IMG/VR virus record: IMGVR_UViG_3300010885_023693
Location: 1-44,185 of that record
Origin: a virus
Direction: 5' to 3' (one strand)
Length of the DNA stretch: 44,185 nucleotides
The stretch's first letter is position 1. Each line of letters starts with the position of its first letter. The notes beneath the pieces were generated by a model. It ran no database searches, was not told the DNA's origin, and worked only from the letters and a program-made list of their open reading frames with translations. Below are positions 17,290-25,198 of this stretch, in pieces. Position numbers and translations under genes: made by a program.

Positions 17290-19477
17290 AGGACCAAGTT
17301 ATTTGATGTCTATGAGATGCAGTATAAGGTATAGCATTAGTTAATGTGTAAATATTATAAGAGGTTGCTGTACCTGCTCGGTTATAAACATTACCAGCAC
17401 TTAATACATATGTAATAGAAGCATTAAGAGCATCTAAATCAATTACACTAGACACTGTATGGGGTGTTGGTAAAGCTATTGAGAAATTATTATACACATT
17501 ACCAGTACTCAATATAAACGGACTACCTAATGTAGATAATAACGCATTGTATGGTAGCGATCTAATACTATTTGAATCTATTGGAGCAGAAGCTTCGGGT
17601 CCATACCATATTAAATTATAAAAATTAACTATAGAACTTGTTGAAGTACCAGTACTATAACTATCCGTTGCAACAACCTGGTATTGTATACTTGTTGCAG
17701 CACTTACTGTAGGTACAGCAAATACAATATTTGTTGAAGACAACGTACTTGTGTTAGGTCCAACGTTTGCAGATGCTAAAAATACATAAGTGCCACCGTT
17801 TACAGAGTAGTTTAGTTTATAGGAACTCAACGGTACGTAATTGCTATTGTTATGCTGTGTAATTGTACCAGTAAGATAGCTACAAGTGTTGCCTATTTCT
17901 CTTGCATAAGCTGTTTCTGTAGCTGTTATACTTGAAGCAGCTACTGTAATAACTGTAGTAGGTGCAATATAGGCAGTAGGGGCTATATTGACTGTTGCTA
18001 CTGCAGTGGTGTATACAGTATCTGTAACTATATATTGATAATTAAATGGCTGAGTATTATAATTTGTATCAGTTAATATATGAGTATATGTTGTAGCAGA
18101 TGTTGTATTAGTAAGTGTTGTCCAACTACCTGTGTTGTTTCTTCTCCATTGTAAAGTAGTAGCAGATACTGAAGCACCTTGAGTATTAATTGTATAATTA
18201 AAATTTAATATATTGGTTATAGCTGTTTGATTAAACGCTATAGTTGTGGGTGTTGTTAATATTACATCTGGTGCAATATTTTCTGCAATTGCCATCGTTA
18301 TAACATCAGCAGGAGTCTTGCCTGTTGCAGGTATAATACTACCGTTTACGTATTTACCAAATGTTTTACCGCTTGCTAAGCTAACAGTTAAGTCACTAGG
18401 GAATACATATTGTGCACCACTATAACCAGATACTCCAGAACCACTATAACCAGATACTCCAGAACCACTATAACCGGAATAACCGCTAACACCTGTAAAG
18501 CCTGAATAACCACTAACACCAGTATAACCTGAAATACCAGACCAACCAGATATACCGGAATCTCCTTTTATTTGACCTACATTGTTCCATACTGTACCAC
18601 TATAAACCCATAAATTACCAGTATCTTCAGCAATGACTCCATTACCGGCTACAGCGCTTGGAAATGCTGTAGTTAATGTACTTTGATTAACAACTGTTGG
18701 TACAGTACCGATAATAGTAACTGAGGTGCCGTTCTGACCAGAATAACCAGAGTAGCCTGAAACCCCACTTATACCACTATAACCGGAATAACCACTAATA
18801 CCTGTAAAACCCGATATACCTGTATAACCAGAAATACCAGAATAACCACTGTTACCTGATATACCTGTAAAACCAGAATAACCAGAAATACCTATAACGC
18901 CTGAATAACCAGAAATACCTATAAAACCTGAATAACCAGAAATACCAGAATAACCACTGTCACCTGATATACCTATAAGGCCTGAATAGCCAGAAATACC
19001 TGAATAACCGCTATTACCGATATAACCGCTATAACCTGATATACCTATAAGGCCTGAATAGCCAGAAATACCAGAATAACCACTGTCACCAATATTACCG
19101 CTATAACCTGATATACCACTAAAACCAGACTTACCTGCATAGCCTGAAATACCACTATAACCAGACTCCCCAGAATAGCCTGACTCTCCTGCATATCCTG
19201 AAATACCACTATAACCAGACTCCCCTGTATAGCCACTTATACCAATATAACCAGATATACCAGACCAACCAGATATACCGGAATAACCACTTGCACCGGA
19301 ATAACCGTTACCGCCACCACCACCTATACCTGATAATGCTGATAATGCAATCGAATACGTTGTAAAACTACCATCTCCATTAGCTTGTTCAACAAATATT
19401 AAATCGCTCGGTTTTGGCGAAACATTTAGCGGTAGCTCGTGCGGGTAAACAATTGTTGGGTACTGAGTATCAGCCAT
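17288..19477 (-). CDS. Collagen-like fibre protein I with Ig-like C-terminal repeats
   Basis: 729 residues. The N-terminal about 55 residues (YPTIVYPHELPLNVSPKPSD, then LIFVEQANGDGSFTTYSIA) are again unique. The shaft (about 60-240) uses many GLI, GFI, GYI and GVI triplets in place of Ser/Thr endings. The SVTIIGTVPTVV...LWVYSGTVWNNVGQIKGDSG module follows (about 246-310), then short collagen. The C-terminal half contains two or three Ig/FnIII-like beta-sandwich stretches: NILNFNYTINTQGASVSATT, TYTHILTDTNYNTQPFNYQY and IQYQVVATDSYSTGTSTSSI. The last about 105 residues end in SHRHQITWS. Ig-like domains are common add-ons of tailed-phage virion proteins that bind weakly to carbohydrate. Binding here is inferred. 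Confidence 0.85.
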   Translation of the reverse strand: MADTQYPTIVYPHELPLNVSPKPSDLIFVEQANGDGSFTTYSIALSALSGIGGGGGNGYSGASGYSGISGWSGISGYIGISGYTGESGYSGISGYAGESGYSGESGYSGISGYAGKSGFSGISGYSGNIGDSGYSGISGYSGLIGISGYSGYIGNSGYSGISGYSGLIGISGDSGYSGISGYSGFIGISGYSGVIGISGYSGFTGISGNSGYSGISGYTGISGFTGISGYSGYSGISGVSGYSGYSGQNGTSVTIIGTVPTVVNQSTLTTAFPSAVAGNGVIAEDTGNLWVYSGTVWNNVGQIKGDSGISGWSGISGYTGVSGYSGFTGVSGYSGYSGSGVSGYSGSGVSGYSGAQYVFPSDLTVSLASGKTFGKYVNGSIIPATGKTPADVITMAIAENIAPDVILTTPTTIAFNQTAITNILNFNYTINTQGASVSATTLQWRRNNTGSWTTLTNTTSATTYTHILTDTNYNTQPFNYQYIVTDTVYTTAVATVNIAPTAYIAPTTVITVAASSITATETAYAREIGNTCSYLTGTITQHNNSNYVPLSSYKLNYSVNGGTYVFLASANVGPNTSTLSSTNIVFAVPTVSAATSIQYQVVATDSYSTGTSTSSIVNFYNLIWYGPEASAPIDSNSIRSLPYNALLSTLGSPFILSTGNVYNNFSIALPTPHTVSSVIDLDALNASITYVLSAGNVYNRAGTATSYNIYTLTNAIPYTASHRHQITWS
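18963..19072 (-). repeat. 72-bp tandem duplication in the fibre I shaft
   Basis: The 38-bp sequence beginning CCTGATATACCTATAAGGCC at 18963 recurs identically at 19035. The 72-bp period is 24 residues or eight triplets, preserving frame. Confidence 0.75.
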
Positions 19478-19484
19478 ATTGTAT

Positions 19485-19492
19485 TACTTAGT
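19485..19492 (-). promoter_or_regulatory. TAAGTA box before fibre gene I
   Basis: ACTAAGTA on the minus strand, 7 nt before the ATG at 19477. It is the G variant of the box seen at several other starts. Confidence 0.35.
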
Positions 19493-20495
19493 TGTTATTA
19501 CTATAAAGCCCGAGATAAGTGTTAGGTCTGTTACTTGAACCGATAGCGCTTGCTGAAGGAGTGTGAGCACCACCACCTGCATATAGATTTATTAATACCC
19601 CACCATCATCATATGAACCATATATTCCTGTATCAGGTTTACCTGTTACACCACTATAACCACTGTAACTCAAATAACCGGAAAGTGGTGCATTAGAGTT
19701 AGCAATATAACTATAAACGTTTTCTCTACTTTGCTTATCAACATTTTGTGGATAAGCTTTATTTTCAATGATACGAGAGTTAACACTTAAGTCCCCAGTA
19801 GTTAAAGGTACGAAGCCTTCATACTTGTTATCATACACTTGCTTACTAAGATTTTCCCGAGGGGATTGTGGCTCATATGTATATGTAAAACGCTTACCCT
19901 TTATTATCCATATATAATGACCCATTAATTGATTATTCTGACCACCTTGTTGATCAACACGTTCAGTTATCTCAAATATTTGACCACTTCTACCGTTTGG
20001 TCGAGTAGAACCGTATTCTGATAACTCTATAAGATCTCCGGCTTTAGGTTCATATGTATATGTAACTGCAATAGTACTTAAAGATGAACTAGTTAAAGTA
20101 GATGTAAACGTCTTAATTGCAATTAATGCAGTTATATCGGCATCTCCCTGTATACCAAACTTGCTCAATATAATACTATCATTATTAAGCGTAAGGCACA
20201 TTACCATTGGTACTGGAGGACAGTAACCAGCTAGTGGCTGCTCACCATAAAAGAAATCATGCCCGGAAAGACTATACAAATTAATATAATAGTTAATCTT
20301 CATTCCGTATTGGGATATTTGTTCAGTCCACCAATTATTAAACAAAGCAAGTTGACCAGCATTGTTAGCTACATCTAAATAACGTATTGGACCGATAGCA
20401 CATTCATATCCACCAGGAACGTTAGTACCAACCGGATAGGTTGTACCTGGAGCAATATACGGACCTGTATTAACACAATACTGGGCAATGGACAT
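19488..20495 (-). CDS. Probable T4 gp14-like neck protein
   Basis: 335 residues. The order resembles T4-type gp14 neck proteins: a lead region that ends in a trunk sequence (NNWWTEQISQYGMKINYYIN), a short EQ-P loop, LSKFGIQGDADITALIAIKT, then PKAGDLIELSEYGSTRPNGR, SGQIFEITERVDQQGG, and WIIKGKRFTYTYEPQSPRE. In T4 gp14 helps close the head and receive the tail, and its gene lies near the terminase genes, as here. The C-terminal about 60 residues are an extension holding one collagen-like piece (LSYSGYSGVTGKPD) of the same style as the neighbouring fibres. The TGTAAATA box sits 5 nt before the start. Assignment is by pattern and gene order, so moderate confidence; another neck or connector role is possible. 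Confidence 0.55.
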   Translation of the reverse strand: MSIAQYCVNTGPYIAPGTTYPVGTNVPGGYECAIGPIRYLDVANNAGQLALFNNWWTEQISQYGMKINYYINLYSLSGHDFFYGEQPLAGYCPPVPMVMCLTLNNDSIILSKFGIQGDADITALIAIKTFTSTLTSSSLSTIAVTYTYEPKAGDLIELSEYGSTRPNGRSGQIFEITERVDQQGGQNNQLMGHYIWIIKGKRFTYTYEPQSPRENLSKQVYDNKYEGFVPLTTGDLSVNSRIIENKAYPQNVDKQSRENVYSYIANSNAPLSGYLSYSGYSGVTGKPDTGIYGSYDDGGVLINLYAGGGAHTPSASAIGSSNRPNTYLGLYSNNN

Positions 20496-20500
20496 GAAAA

Positions 20501-20508
20501 TATTTACA
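20501..20508 (-). promoter_or_regulatory. TAAATA box before the neck-like gene
   Basis: TGTAAATA on the minus strand, 5 nt before the ATG at 20495. With the box at 20535 it makes a compact divergent start region of 55 bp. Confidence 0.45.
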
Positions 20509-20534
20509 AAAGTAATAGATTTAAACGTTATTAT

Positions 20535-20542
20535 ACTAAATA
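20535..20542 (+). promoter_or_regulatory. TAAATA box before the acidic protein gene
   Basis: ACTAAATA on the plus strand, 8 nt before the ATG chosen at 20551. It supports that start over the in-frame ATG at 20488, which would overlap the divergent neck-like gene. Confidence 0.4.
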
Positions 20543-20550
20543 ATAATATA

Positions 20551-21531
20551 ATGAGTAAAATAAAGAACTTATCCGATCTAGGTGCATTATATGGTATGGT
20601 GCAAGAAAATGCTTCAAATCAACCATTAATTGAATCGGGTAACAAGCAACCAGATATCCTTAATACAAATACAGCAATGTATCTTTCAGAATCTTCTGAA
20701 GGTAAGATGCCAAAGGCTGGTTCAGCTTTTGGTAACGAAGATGGTAAAGAAAAACTTGCTAAAGGTACAGGCCCAGAGGCTGCTGGTTATTTTAAAAAGA
20801 ATGCTGCTAAAGAAAAACAAGATGCAGCTGAAGAAACAGATAAGGAGAAAGAAGATAGAGAAGCAGCTCATGAATCTAAACCAGAAAAAATGGAAGAAAA
20901 TGTAGATTCTGCATCTAAATCTCCTAAGTATAAGAAACAATCTTTTACTATGCCTAAATCAAAATTCCAAAAATTGTACGAGGACGCAATCAATAGCGGT
21001 CCTTTTGTTAACGAAGAAGAAGAGATGACCCCAGTTGCTCCTGCTGCTGATCACGAAATGGGTGGCGAAGAGCCAGCTATGGATCATGAAATGGGTGACG
21101 AAGAAACTCATATGACTCATGAAGAGGCAATTGAAGCAGTTGAAAAACTTTTAGCTTTCTTAAAGAAAGATATGGAACATGATGTTGAGACAGGTACTTT
21201 AGGTGATGAAGATCAAGCTGAAGAAGGTCACATGGGCCATATGGAAGAGGACGAAGAAGAAGAGAGCACAATGGAAGAAGCTATTGATGCTGAAGAGATG
21301 GGCCACGCTTTAGTCGATGGCAAATCAGAAGAACTTAAAGACGGTCATAAGATCCATAAAGCAGGTTCAGGTACAGTTGCAAAAAATGGTTCCGGTGCTG
21401 CTAAAGATCAAAACGGTCCTAAAGGCCAAGACGGTGCAGCTTCAAAAGCTAAAGAATCCGCTCACCTTAAAGACGGTCACAAGCTACACACAGCTGGTAC
21501 CATCAAAAAGGGTGACCTTTTCGATCAGTAA
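20551..21531 (+). CDS. Acidic low-complexity protein of unknown function (326 aa)
   Basis: Not recognised. Starting at MSKIKNLSDLGALYGM, it has a Lys/Glu-rich, probably disordered or helical middle (KEKQDAAEETDKEKEDREAA), a short conserved-looking block (SFTMPKSKFQKLYEDAINSG), then a strongly acidic stretch rich in His and Met (DHEMGGEEPAMDHEMGDEE, HMGHMEEDEEEE) around one predicted helix (MTHEEAIEAVEKLLAFLKKD). Near the C-terminus a motif is duplicated: LKDGHKIHKAGSGTV and LKDGHKLHTAGTIKK. Composition and position beside the terminase would fit a head-interior, scaffold or core protein, but there is no direct evidence. The start at 20551 is preferred because of the upstream box. A hairpin terminator follows the stop. 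Confidence 0.75.
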   Translation: MSKIKNLSDLGALYGMVQENASNQPLIESGNKQPDILNTNTAMYLSESSEGKMPKAGSAFGNEDGKEKLAKGTGPEAAGYFKKNAAKEKQDAAEETDKEKEDREAAHESKPEKMEENVDSASKSPKYKKQSFTMPKSKFQKLYEDAINSGPFVNEEEEMTPVAPAADHEMGGEEPAMDHEMGDEETHMTHEEAIEAVEKLLAFLKKDMEHDVETGTLGDEDQAEEGHMGHMEEDEEEESTMEEAIDAEEMGHALVDGKSEELKDGHKIHKAGSGTVAKNGSGAAKDQNGPKGQDGAASKAKESAHLKDGHKLHTAGTIKKGDLFDQ

Positions 21532-21555
21532 AAATTAAGGCATAGATATATTTGC

Positions 21556-21583
21556 AAAGCCCTTAGCAATAAGGGCTTTTTTA
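21556..21583 (+). terminator. Rho-independent terminator after the acidic protein gene
   Basis: Stem AAAGCCCTT / AAGGGCTTT (9 bp), loop AGCAAT, followed by a T-run that reaches the end of the convergent terminase gene. Confidence 0.8.
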
Positions 21584-23362
21584 TTGTATAAATTTTCTGT
21601 TAGCCATACCAGCAGCTGGACTGTTTCTAGGTATGCGCCAGCCTTGATCGTACAGTTCTTCCATATCAGCTTCAACTATAGAATCTTCAGAATTACCCGA
21701 CATAAAGACCGGGTTATATGGTATAATACCATCATCTATTTTTTTATCTCCAAACTTTCTATACATCTCTGAGGGTTTCGGAAAACTTACTATAAACGGA
21801 TCCCAGTTATTGGGTAACATTTTTAACGGTTTGCCGTTAGAGTCTTGTTGTGTGACCTCATAAAACTGATCTACTACTTTAGGGTCTAGTATAAACATTG
21901 CCCATATTAAAGCTTCTACCCTGTCATCAAGATATTTGTCTGTTTGTTTTTTCCATACCCCATTAGACTGACGTACATATGTCTTAAATTCTTCTATAGT
22001 TTGTTTATCGTATAGTTTAACACATCTCAATACATTCATCCAATATCTAAAATTAGCCATAGAGTTAAACTTACTATTAGTGTGAGAATAAACTCCTAAG
22101 CGATTATCTTTTTCTGCTCTTTCAGTAAATGTACCCATACTAGGGGTATATTTTACTATATTAGGGTATTGATGGGTATGGGTAAGAGCATCAACTACAG
22201 AAGCACCGCAATTATTCCTTTCAACTAATAACGGTGGGTTACCCCATTGCCCGGCTATTTCTACAAGTTTGCCGGTAAAATTAAATGTATCGAGCTTGTT
22301 ATTAGCATATGTAGCTACTTGTTCTATATTAGTTAAATCTGTAACATCTACTATTTGTATGACTGAATTAGCTCTACCAATACCTTCCCCAACGTCAACC
22401 CCTATACTGTAAAAATGCCCATCAATATGATCTTTATATATTTTAAATGCACTTTCATCATCTTCATATATAGGTTCAGGTGCATTAGTAATCATTTCAT
22501 CTAATTGATCTTTATCAAATATGTTTTCTCCAGCAGCTCTAAACTCGTTACCATACTCTTGGTTAAATGCTTCTACAGAGCCTAAAGCTCTTGCAGTCAT
22601 TTCTTTCCATTGTTCATCTCTACCAGGCACTTCAAACCAGTCTACTCTTTCACTATGCCAACCATTTTTACCAGCTACTGCATCTGTGTAAGTATTAAAA
22701 AATAAATTGCCTACACCATTAGGCGTAGATAACATAAAAATTTTGGACTTCTTTGAAGAAGAAATAACCGGAAATACTGATTCCCAAAAATCGTCCATGA
22801 ACTCTGGCGGGATAAATGCAGCCTCGTCAAGTAAGAGGCAATTTATAGACTCACCTCTAGCAGCATCAGACGTAGTGGTACTGATACCAATAGAACTACC
22901 ATTAGCTAATTCTAAACCAGTTTTAGCATAATTTATGACACCAGGCTTCATATAATTAGGCAACATTTCATACGCTAACCTAATACGTTTAAAAATATTA
23001 AAAGCAGTACCTTCTTTATTAGCTAATAACAATACTCTATAATCATCTTGAAAACAAATCATCCATAAAGCAAATATAGTTAAGATTGTTGTTTTTCCTA
23101 TTTGACGGCTTGCTAATACAACATTAAATCTATTTTCTACTAATGCTTTAAGAATACGCTTTTGATATGGATAAAGTTTAATCGGTTGTTTACCTTCATC
23201 TAAGTTAACTATATAAAAGAAACGCGAAAAATGTAATATTGACTTACGAGCACGCTCGAGGTCTTCTATCATTTCTGCTGTCCACTCGAAATTGGTTTCC
23301 GGTGTGGGTAGGTTTTTATTACCTAAATAAAATGATACTTGGTCTTTTTTAGGCTTTGGCAT
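21581..23362 (-). CDS. 17: Terminase large subunit (T4 gp17-type packaging ATPase/nuclease)
   Basis: 593 residues, close to T4 gp17 (610). ATPase domain: Walker A ASRQIGKTT at 84-92, Walker B CLLLDEAAF at 175-183 with the catalytic Glu after Asp, and coupling motif LSTPNG at 211-216. C-terminal RNase-H-like nuclease: GVDVGEG at 321-327, a second acidic residue in LLVERNN at 379-383, and a third in YLDDRVEALIWA at 477-488. The protein drives DNA into the prohead at the portal and cuts the concatemer. It is convergent with the acidic gene and starts 1 bp after the reductase-like gene's stop on the same strand, so the two are probably co-transcribed. No box precedes the start. Confidence 0.95.
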   Translation of the reverse strand: MPKPKKDQVSFYLGNKNLPTPETNFEWTAEMIEDLERARKSILHFSRFFYIVNLDEGKQPIKLYPYQKRILKALVENRFNVVLASRQIGKTTILTIFALWMICFQDDYRVLLLANKEGTAFNIFKRIRLAYEMLPNYMKPGVINYAKTGLELANGSSIGISTTTSDAARGESINCLLLDEAAFIPPEFMDDFWESVFPVISSSKKSKIFMLSTPNGVGNLFFNTYTDAVAGKNGWHSERVDWFEVPGRDEQWKEMTARALGSVEAFNQEYGNEFRAAGENIFDKDQLDEMITNAPEPIYEDDESAFKIYKDHIDGHFYSIGVDVGEGIGRANSVIQIVDVTDLTNIEQVATYANNKLDTFNFTGKLVEIAGQWGNPPLLVERNNCGASVVDALTHTHQYPNIVKYTPSMGTFTERAEKDNRLGVYSHTNSKFNSMANFRYWMNVLRCVKLYDKQTIEEFKTYVRQSNGVWKKQTDKYLDDRVEALIWAMFILDPKVVDQFYEVTQQDSNGKPLKMLPNNWDPFIVSFPKPSEMYRKFGDKKIDDGIIPYNPVFMSGNSEDSIVEADMEELYDQGWRIPRNSPAAGMANRKFIQ

Positions 23363-23363
23363 T

Positions 23364-24110
23364 TTAATCTTTTATACCAAATACTTTTTCAAATGCTTTA
23401 GGGGCTTCTTTATAACTTTTTTGAGATTCGTCTAAAACGTCTTTAGTATACTGCCAATTAAAACAAAGATCTTCTATTACGCTAAAACCATAAAAGTCTA
23501 ATACCTTTTTCTGAGTTTCAACCACTTGTTCTCCGTTCCAGTTTTGTCCTATAGCTATGATACCAACTTCTTTATTTTTAATAATACTATCTTCTTTTAA
23601 CGTTGTCCATCGATTTTCAATCCAGTTCAGTCGCTCTATTAAGCGCTGGTATACACTATTAGTTTGTCCCCAGCGTACACTTATAAAAAACAAAATAGTA
23701 TCAGCCTCTAATAAAGGTTTAGATACTTTCCATAATTCATCATCTTTGTTATTAACTGAAGCCCAACATCTATGATTACCAGAGGGATTTTTTTCTTTGT
23801 CTTTTAATATAGCTTCTTTTACACCGCAATTATTACCGTCTTTTTTGCTTACATTGCCTTCACAACAATGTATATTAAGCTTGCTAACATCTATTAGTTC
23901 CACATTATTACCAACTTCAGATTGTATATATTCAGCTAATAATGTACTCTTTGGTGTTTCTTTGTCTCCTTCCCAGCGATTGGAAGTAGTTAACAATAAT
24001 ACTTTATCTCTGTTTTTAAGATGGGTTATTACCTTTTTTAATTTCTCTTTGTAGATATCAGGATTATTGGTATTAACAATATCTTCGAATAGCTTGAGAT
24101 AGTCGGGCAT
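23364..24110 (-). CDS. NAD(P)H-dependent FMN reductase / flavodoxin-fold oxidoreductase-like protein
   Basis: 248 residues from MPDYLKLFEDIVN. The core follows the NADPH-dependent FMN reductase / iron-sulfur flavoprotein plan: VLLLTTSNRWEGDKETPKST (strand, phosphate-binding loop, helix) at about 37-56, a Cys-rich segment (HCCEGN, NNCG, HRCW; Cys 82, 83, 95, 115) followed by an Asp pair (DDELW, 123-127), LLEADTILFFISVRWGQTNS at about 133-152 with LIERLNWIENRW after it, and VGIIAIGQNWNGEQVV. It probably binds FMN; the electron acceptor is unknown. The longer start at 24146 would overlap the divergent gene by 16 bp; the ATG at 24110 has TGTAAATA 8 nt upstream and is preferred. It is a metabolic gene placed between terminase and tail genes. 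Confidence 0.65.
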   Translation of the reverse strand: MPDYLKLFEDIVNTNNPDIYKEKLKKVITHLKNRDKVLLLTTSNRWEGDKETPKSTLLAEYIQSEVGNNVELIDVSKLNIHCCEGNVSKKDGNNCGVKEAILKDKEKNPSGNHRCWASVNNKDDELWKVSKPLLEADTILFFISVRWGQTNSVYQRLIERLNWIENRWTTLKEDSIIKNKEVGIIAIGQNWNGEQVVETQKKVLDFYGFSVIEDLCFNWQYTKDVLDESQKSYKEAPKAFEKVFGIKD

Positions 24111-24111
24111 A

Positions 24112-24126
24112 TTGTAAGTATTTACA
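24112..24126. promoter_or_regulatory. Overlapping divergent TAAGTA / TAAATA boxes
   Basis: On the plus strand TGTAAGTA (24113-24120) faces the start at 24131. On the minus strand TGTAAATA (24119-24126) faces the start at 24110. The two boxes share two bases in a 20-bp intergenic space. Confidence 0.45.
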
Positions 24127-24130
24127 TAAA

Positions 24131-25198
24131 ATGCTATCTTCTGCAAACGACTTAACCTTTGAATACCATAATGAACTCAATCCATTAATATGGGAAGGGG
24201 ATGTACTTAAACCTGAAATTAAAGATAAATTATTTCAAATAGCTGAAGCGTTTTTAGAATTTATTGAAATACCTGTTGATATAGAAGATATTACAATGAC
24301 AGGTTCATTAGCTAATTACAACTATACTGAGTACAGTGATATTGATTTACATATAATAACAGATAGTAGAGAGTACAAGATAGACAAAACTCTATTGTTA
24401 GATTATTTTAAAGCTAAAAAGACAATTTGGAATAGCTCTCATGAGATAAAAATTAAAGGATACGATGTAGAGGTATATATACAGGATATACTTGAACCTC
24501 ATCACTCAACTGGGGTTTATTCTATTAAGAGTGATACTTGGTTGGTTGAGCCTAGTAAAATAATGAAGGCTGTAGATAAAAAAGCGATACTTAAAAAGGT
24601 TGAATCAATGAAAAATATGATTAATCATGCTTTAAGCGACAATTGTGACTTAGAGTGTGCTGAAAATGTTAAGTTGAAAATATTAAAATCTAGACAGGCA
24701 GGTTTAGTGAAAAATGGGGAATATTCAGTAGAGAATTTAGCATTTAAAGAATTAAGACGTACAAAAGATATAGATAGATTGATACAAGGGGTGACTGCTA
24801 AAAGAGATGCAGAATTATCTTTAAAACAAGAAACATTTAAAATGTATACTGGTTTACCGGGTATGGGAGGTACAGGTAAAGGTAGTAGAGGTCCTAGACA
24901 CAGAGGGTTGACAGCAGGTGCTAGTAAATTAACTAAAGATCCAAGTACAGTAAAATCGGTCAAAGTAGTGGCTGCTATGCATACAGATATGGAGTCTCCT
25001 TTTAATGAAGTAGAAAATATAAAGAAAAAAGAAAGAGGTAAAGCATATCTTACCCCACAAATAGCTAGTAGTATAGCACGTTGGTATAATTTAAATTTTG
25101 AAAAAGTGTTAACAGAACCTCGTGGCTTAAGTACTAGCGGTATTGTACTCGGTTATGATCCTTCTGTTAAAAAGTATTATCTAAAAAAAGGAAAATAA
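24131..25198 (+). CDS. Nucleotidyltransferase-fold protein (355 aa)
   Basis: The N-terminal half carries the pol-beta-type minimal nucleotidyltransferase signature: MTGSLANYNYTEYSDIDLHI, with Gly58-Ser59 and the metal-binding pair Asp70 and Asp72, and a later acidic strand (GYDVEVYIQD, Asp112/Glu114) as candidate third carboxylate. Residues about 145-240 are helical and Lys/Arg-rich. The C-terminal part has a Gly/Arg loop (GMGGTGKGSRGPRHRG) and an unassigned domain ending GYDPSVKKYYLKKGK. It could transfer a nucleotide to RNA or protein, as relatives do, but the substrate cannot be told. It ends directly against the next ATG (stop 25196-25198, ATG 25199), so it is translationally linked to the tail operon. 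Confidence 0.7.
   Translation: MLSSANDLTFEYHNELNPLIWEGDVLKPEIKDKLFQIAEAFLEFIEIPVDIEDITMTGSLANYNYTEYSDIDLHIITDSREYKIDKTLLLDYFKAKKTIWNSSHEIKIKGYDVEVYIQDILEPHHSTGVYSIKSDTWLVEPSKIMKAVDKKAILKKVESMKNMINHALSDNCDLECAENVKLKILKSRQAGLVKNGEYSVENLAFKELRRTKDIDRLIQGVTAKRDAELSLKQETFKMYTGLPGMGGTGKGSRGPRHRGLTAGASKLTKDPSTVKSVKVVAAMHTDMESPFNEVENIKKKERGKAYLTPQIASSIARWYNLNFEKVLTEPRGLSTSGIVLGYDPSVKKYYLKKGK

Noticed and set aside
20630-20905. 91-residue open frame, plus strand, with a Lys-rich end
   Set aside because: It overlaps the acidic 326-residue gene in another frame and has no start signal.
24111-24146. Longer start of the reductase-like gene at 24146
   Set aside because: It overlaps the divergent start at 24131. 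The ATG at 24110 has a box and matches the spacing elsewhere.
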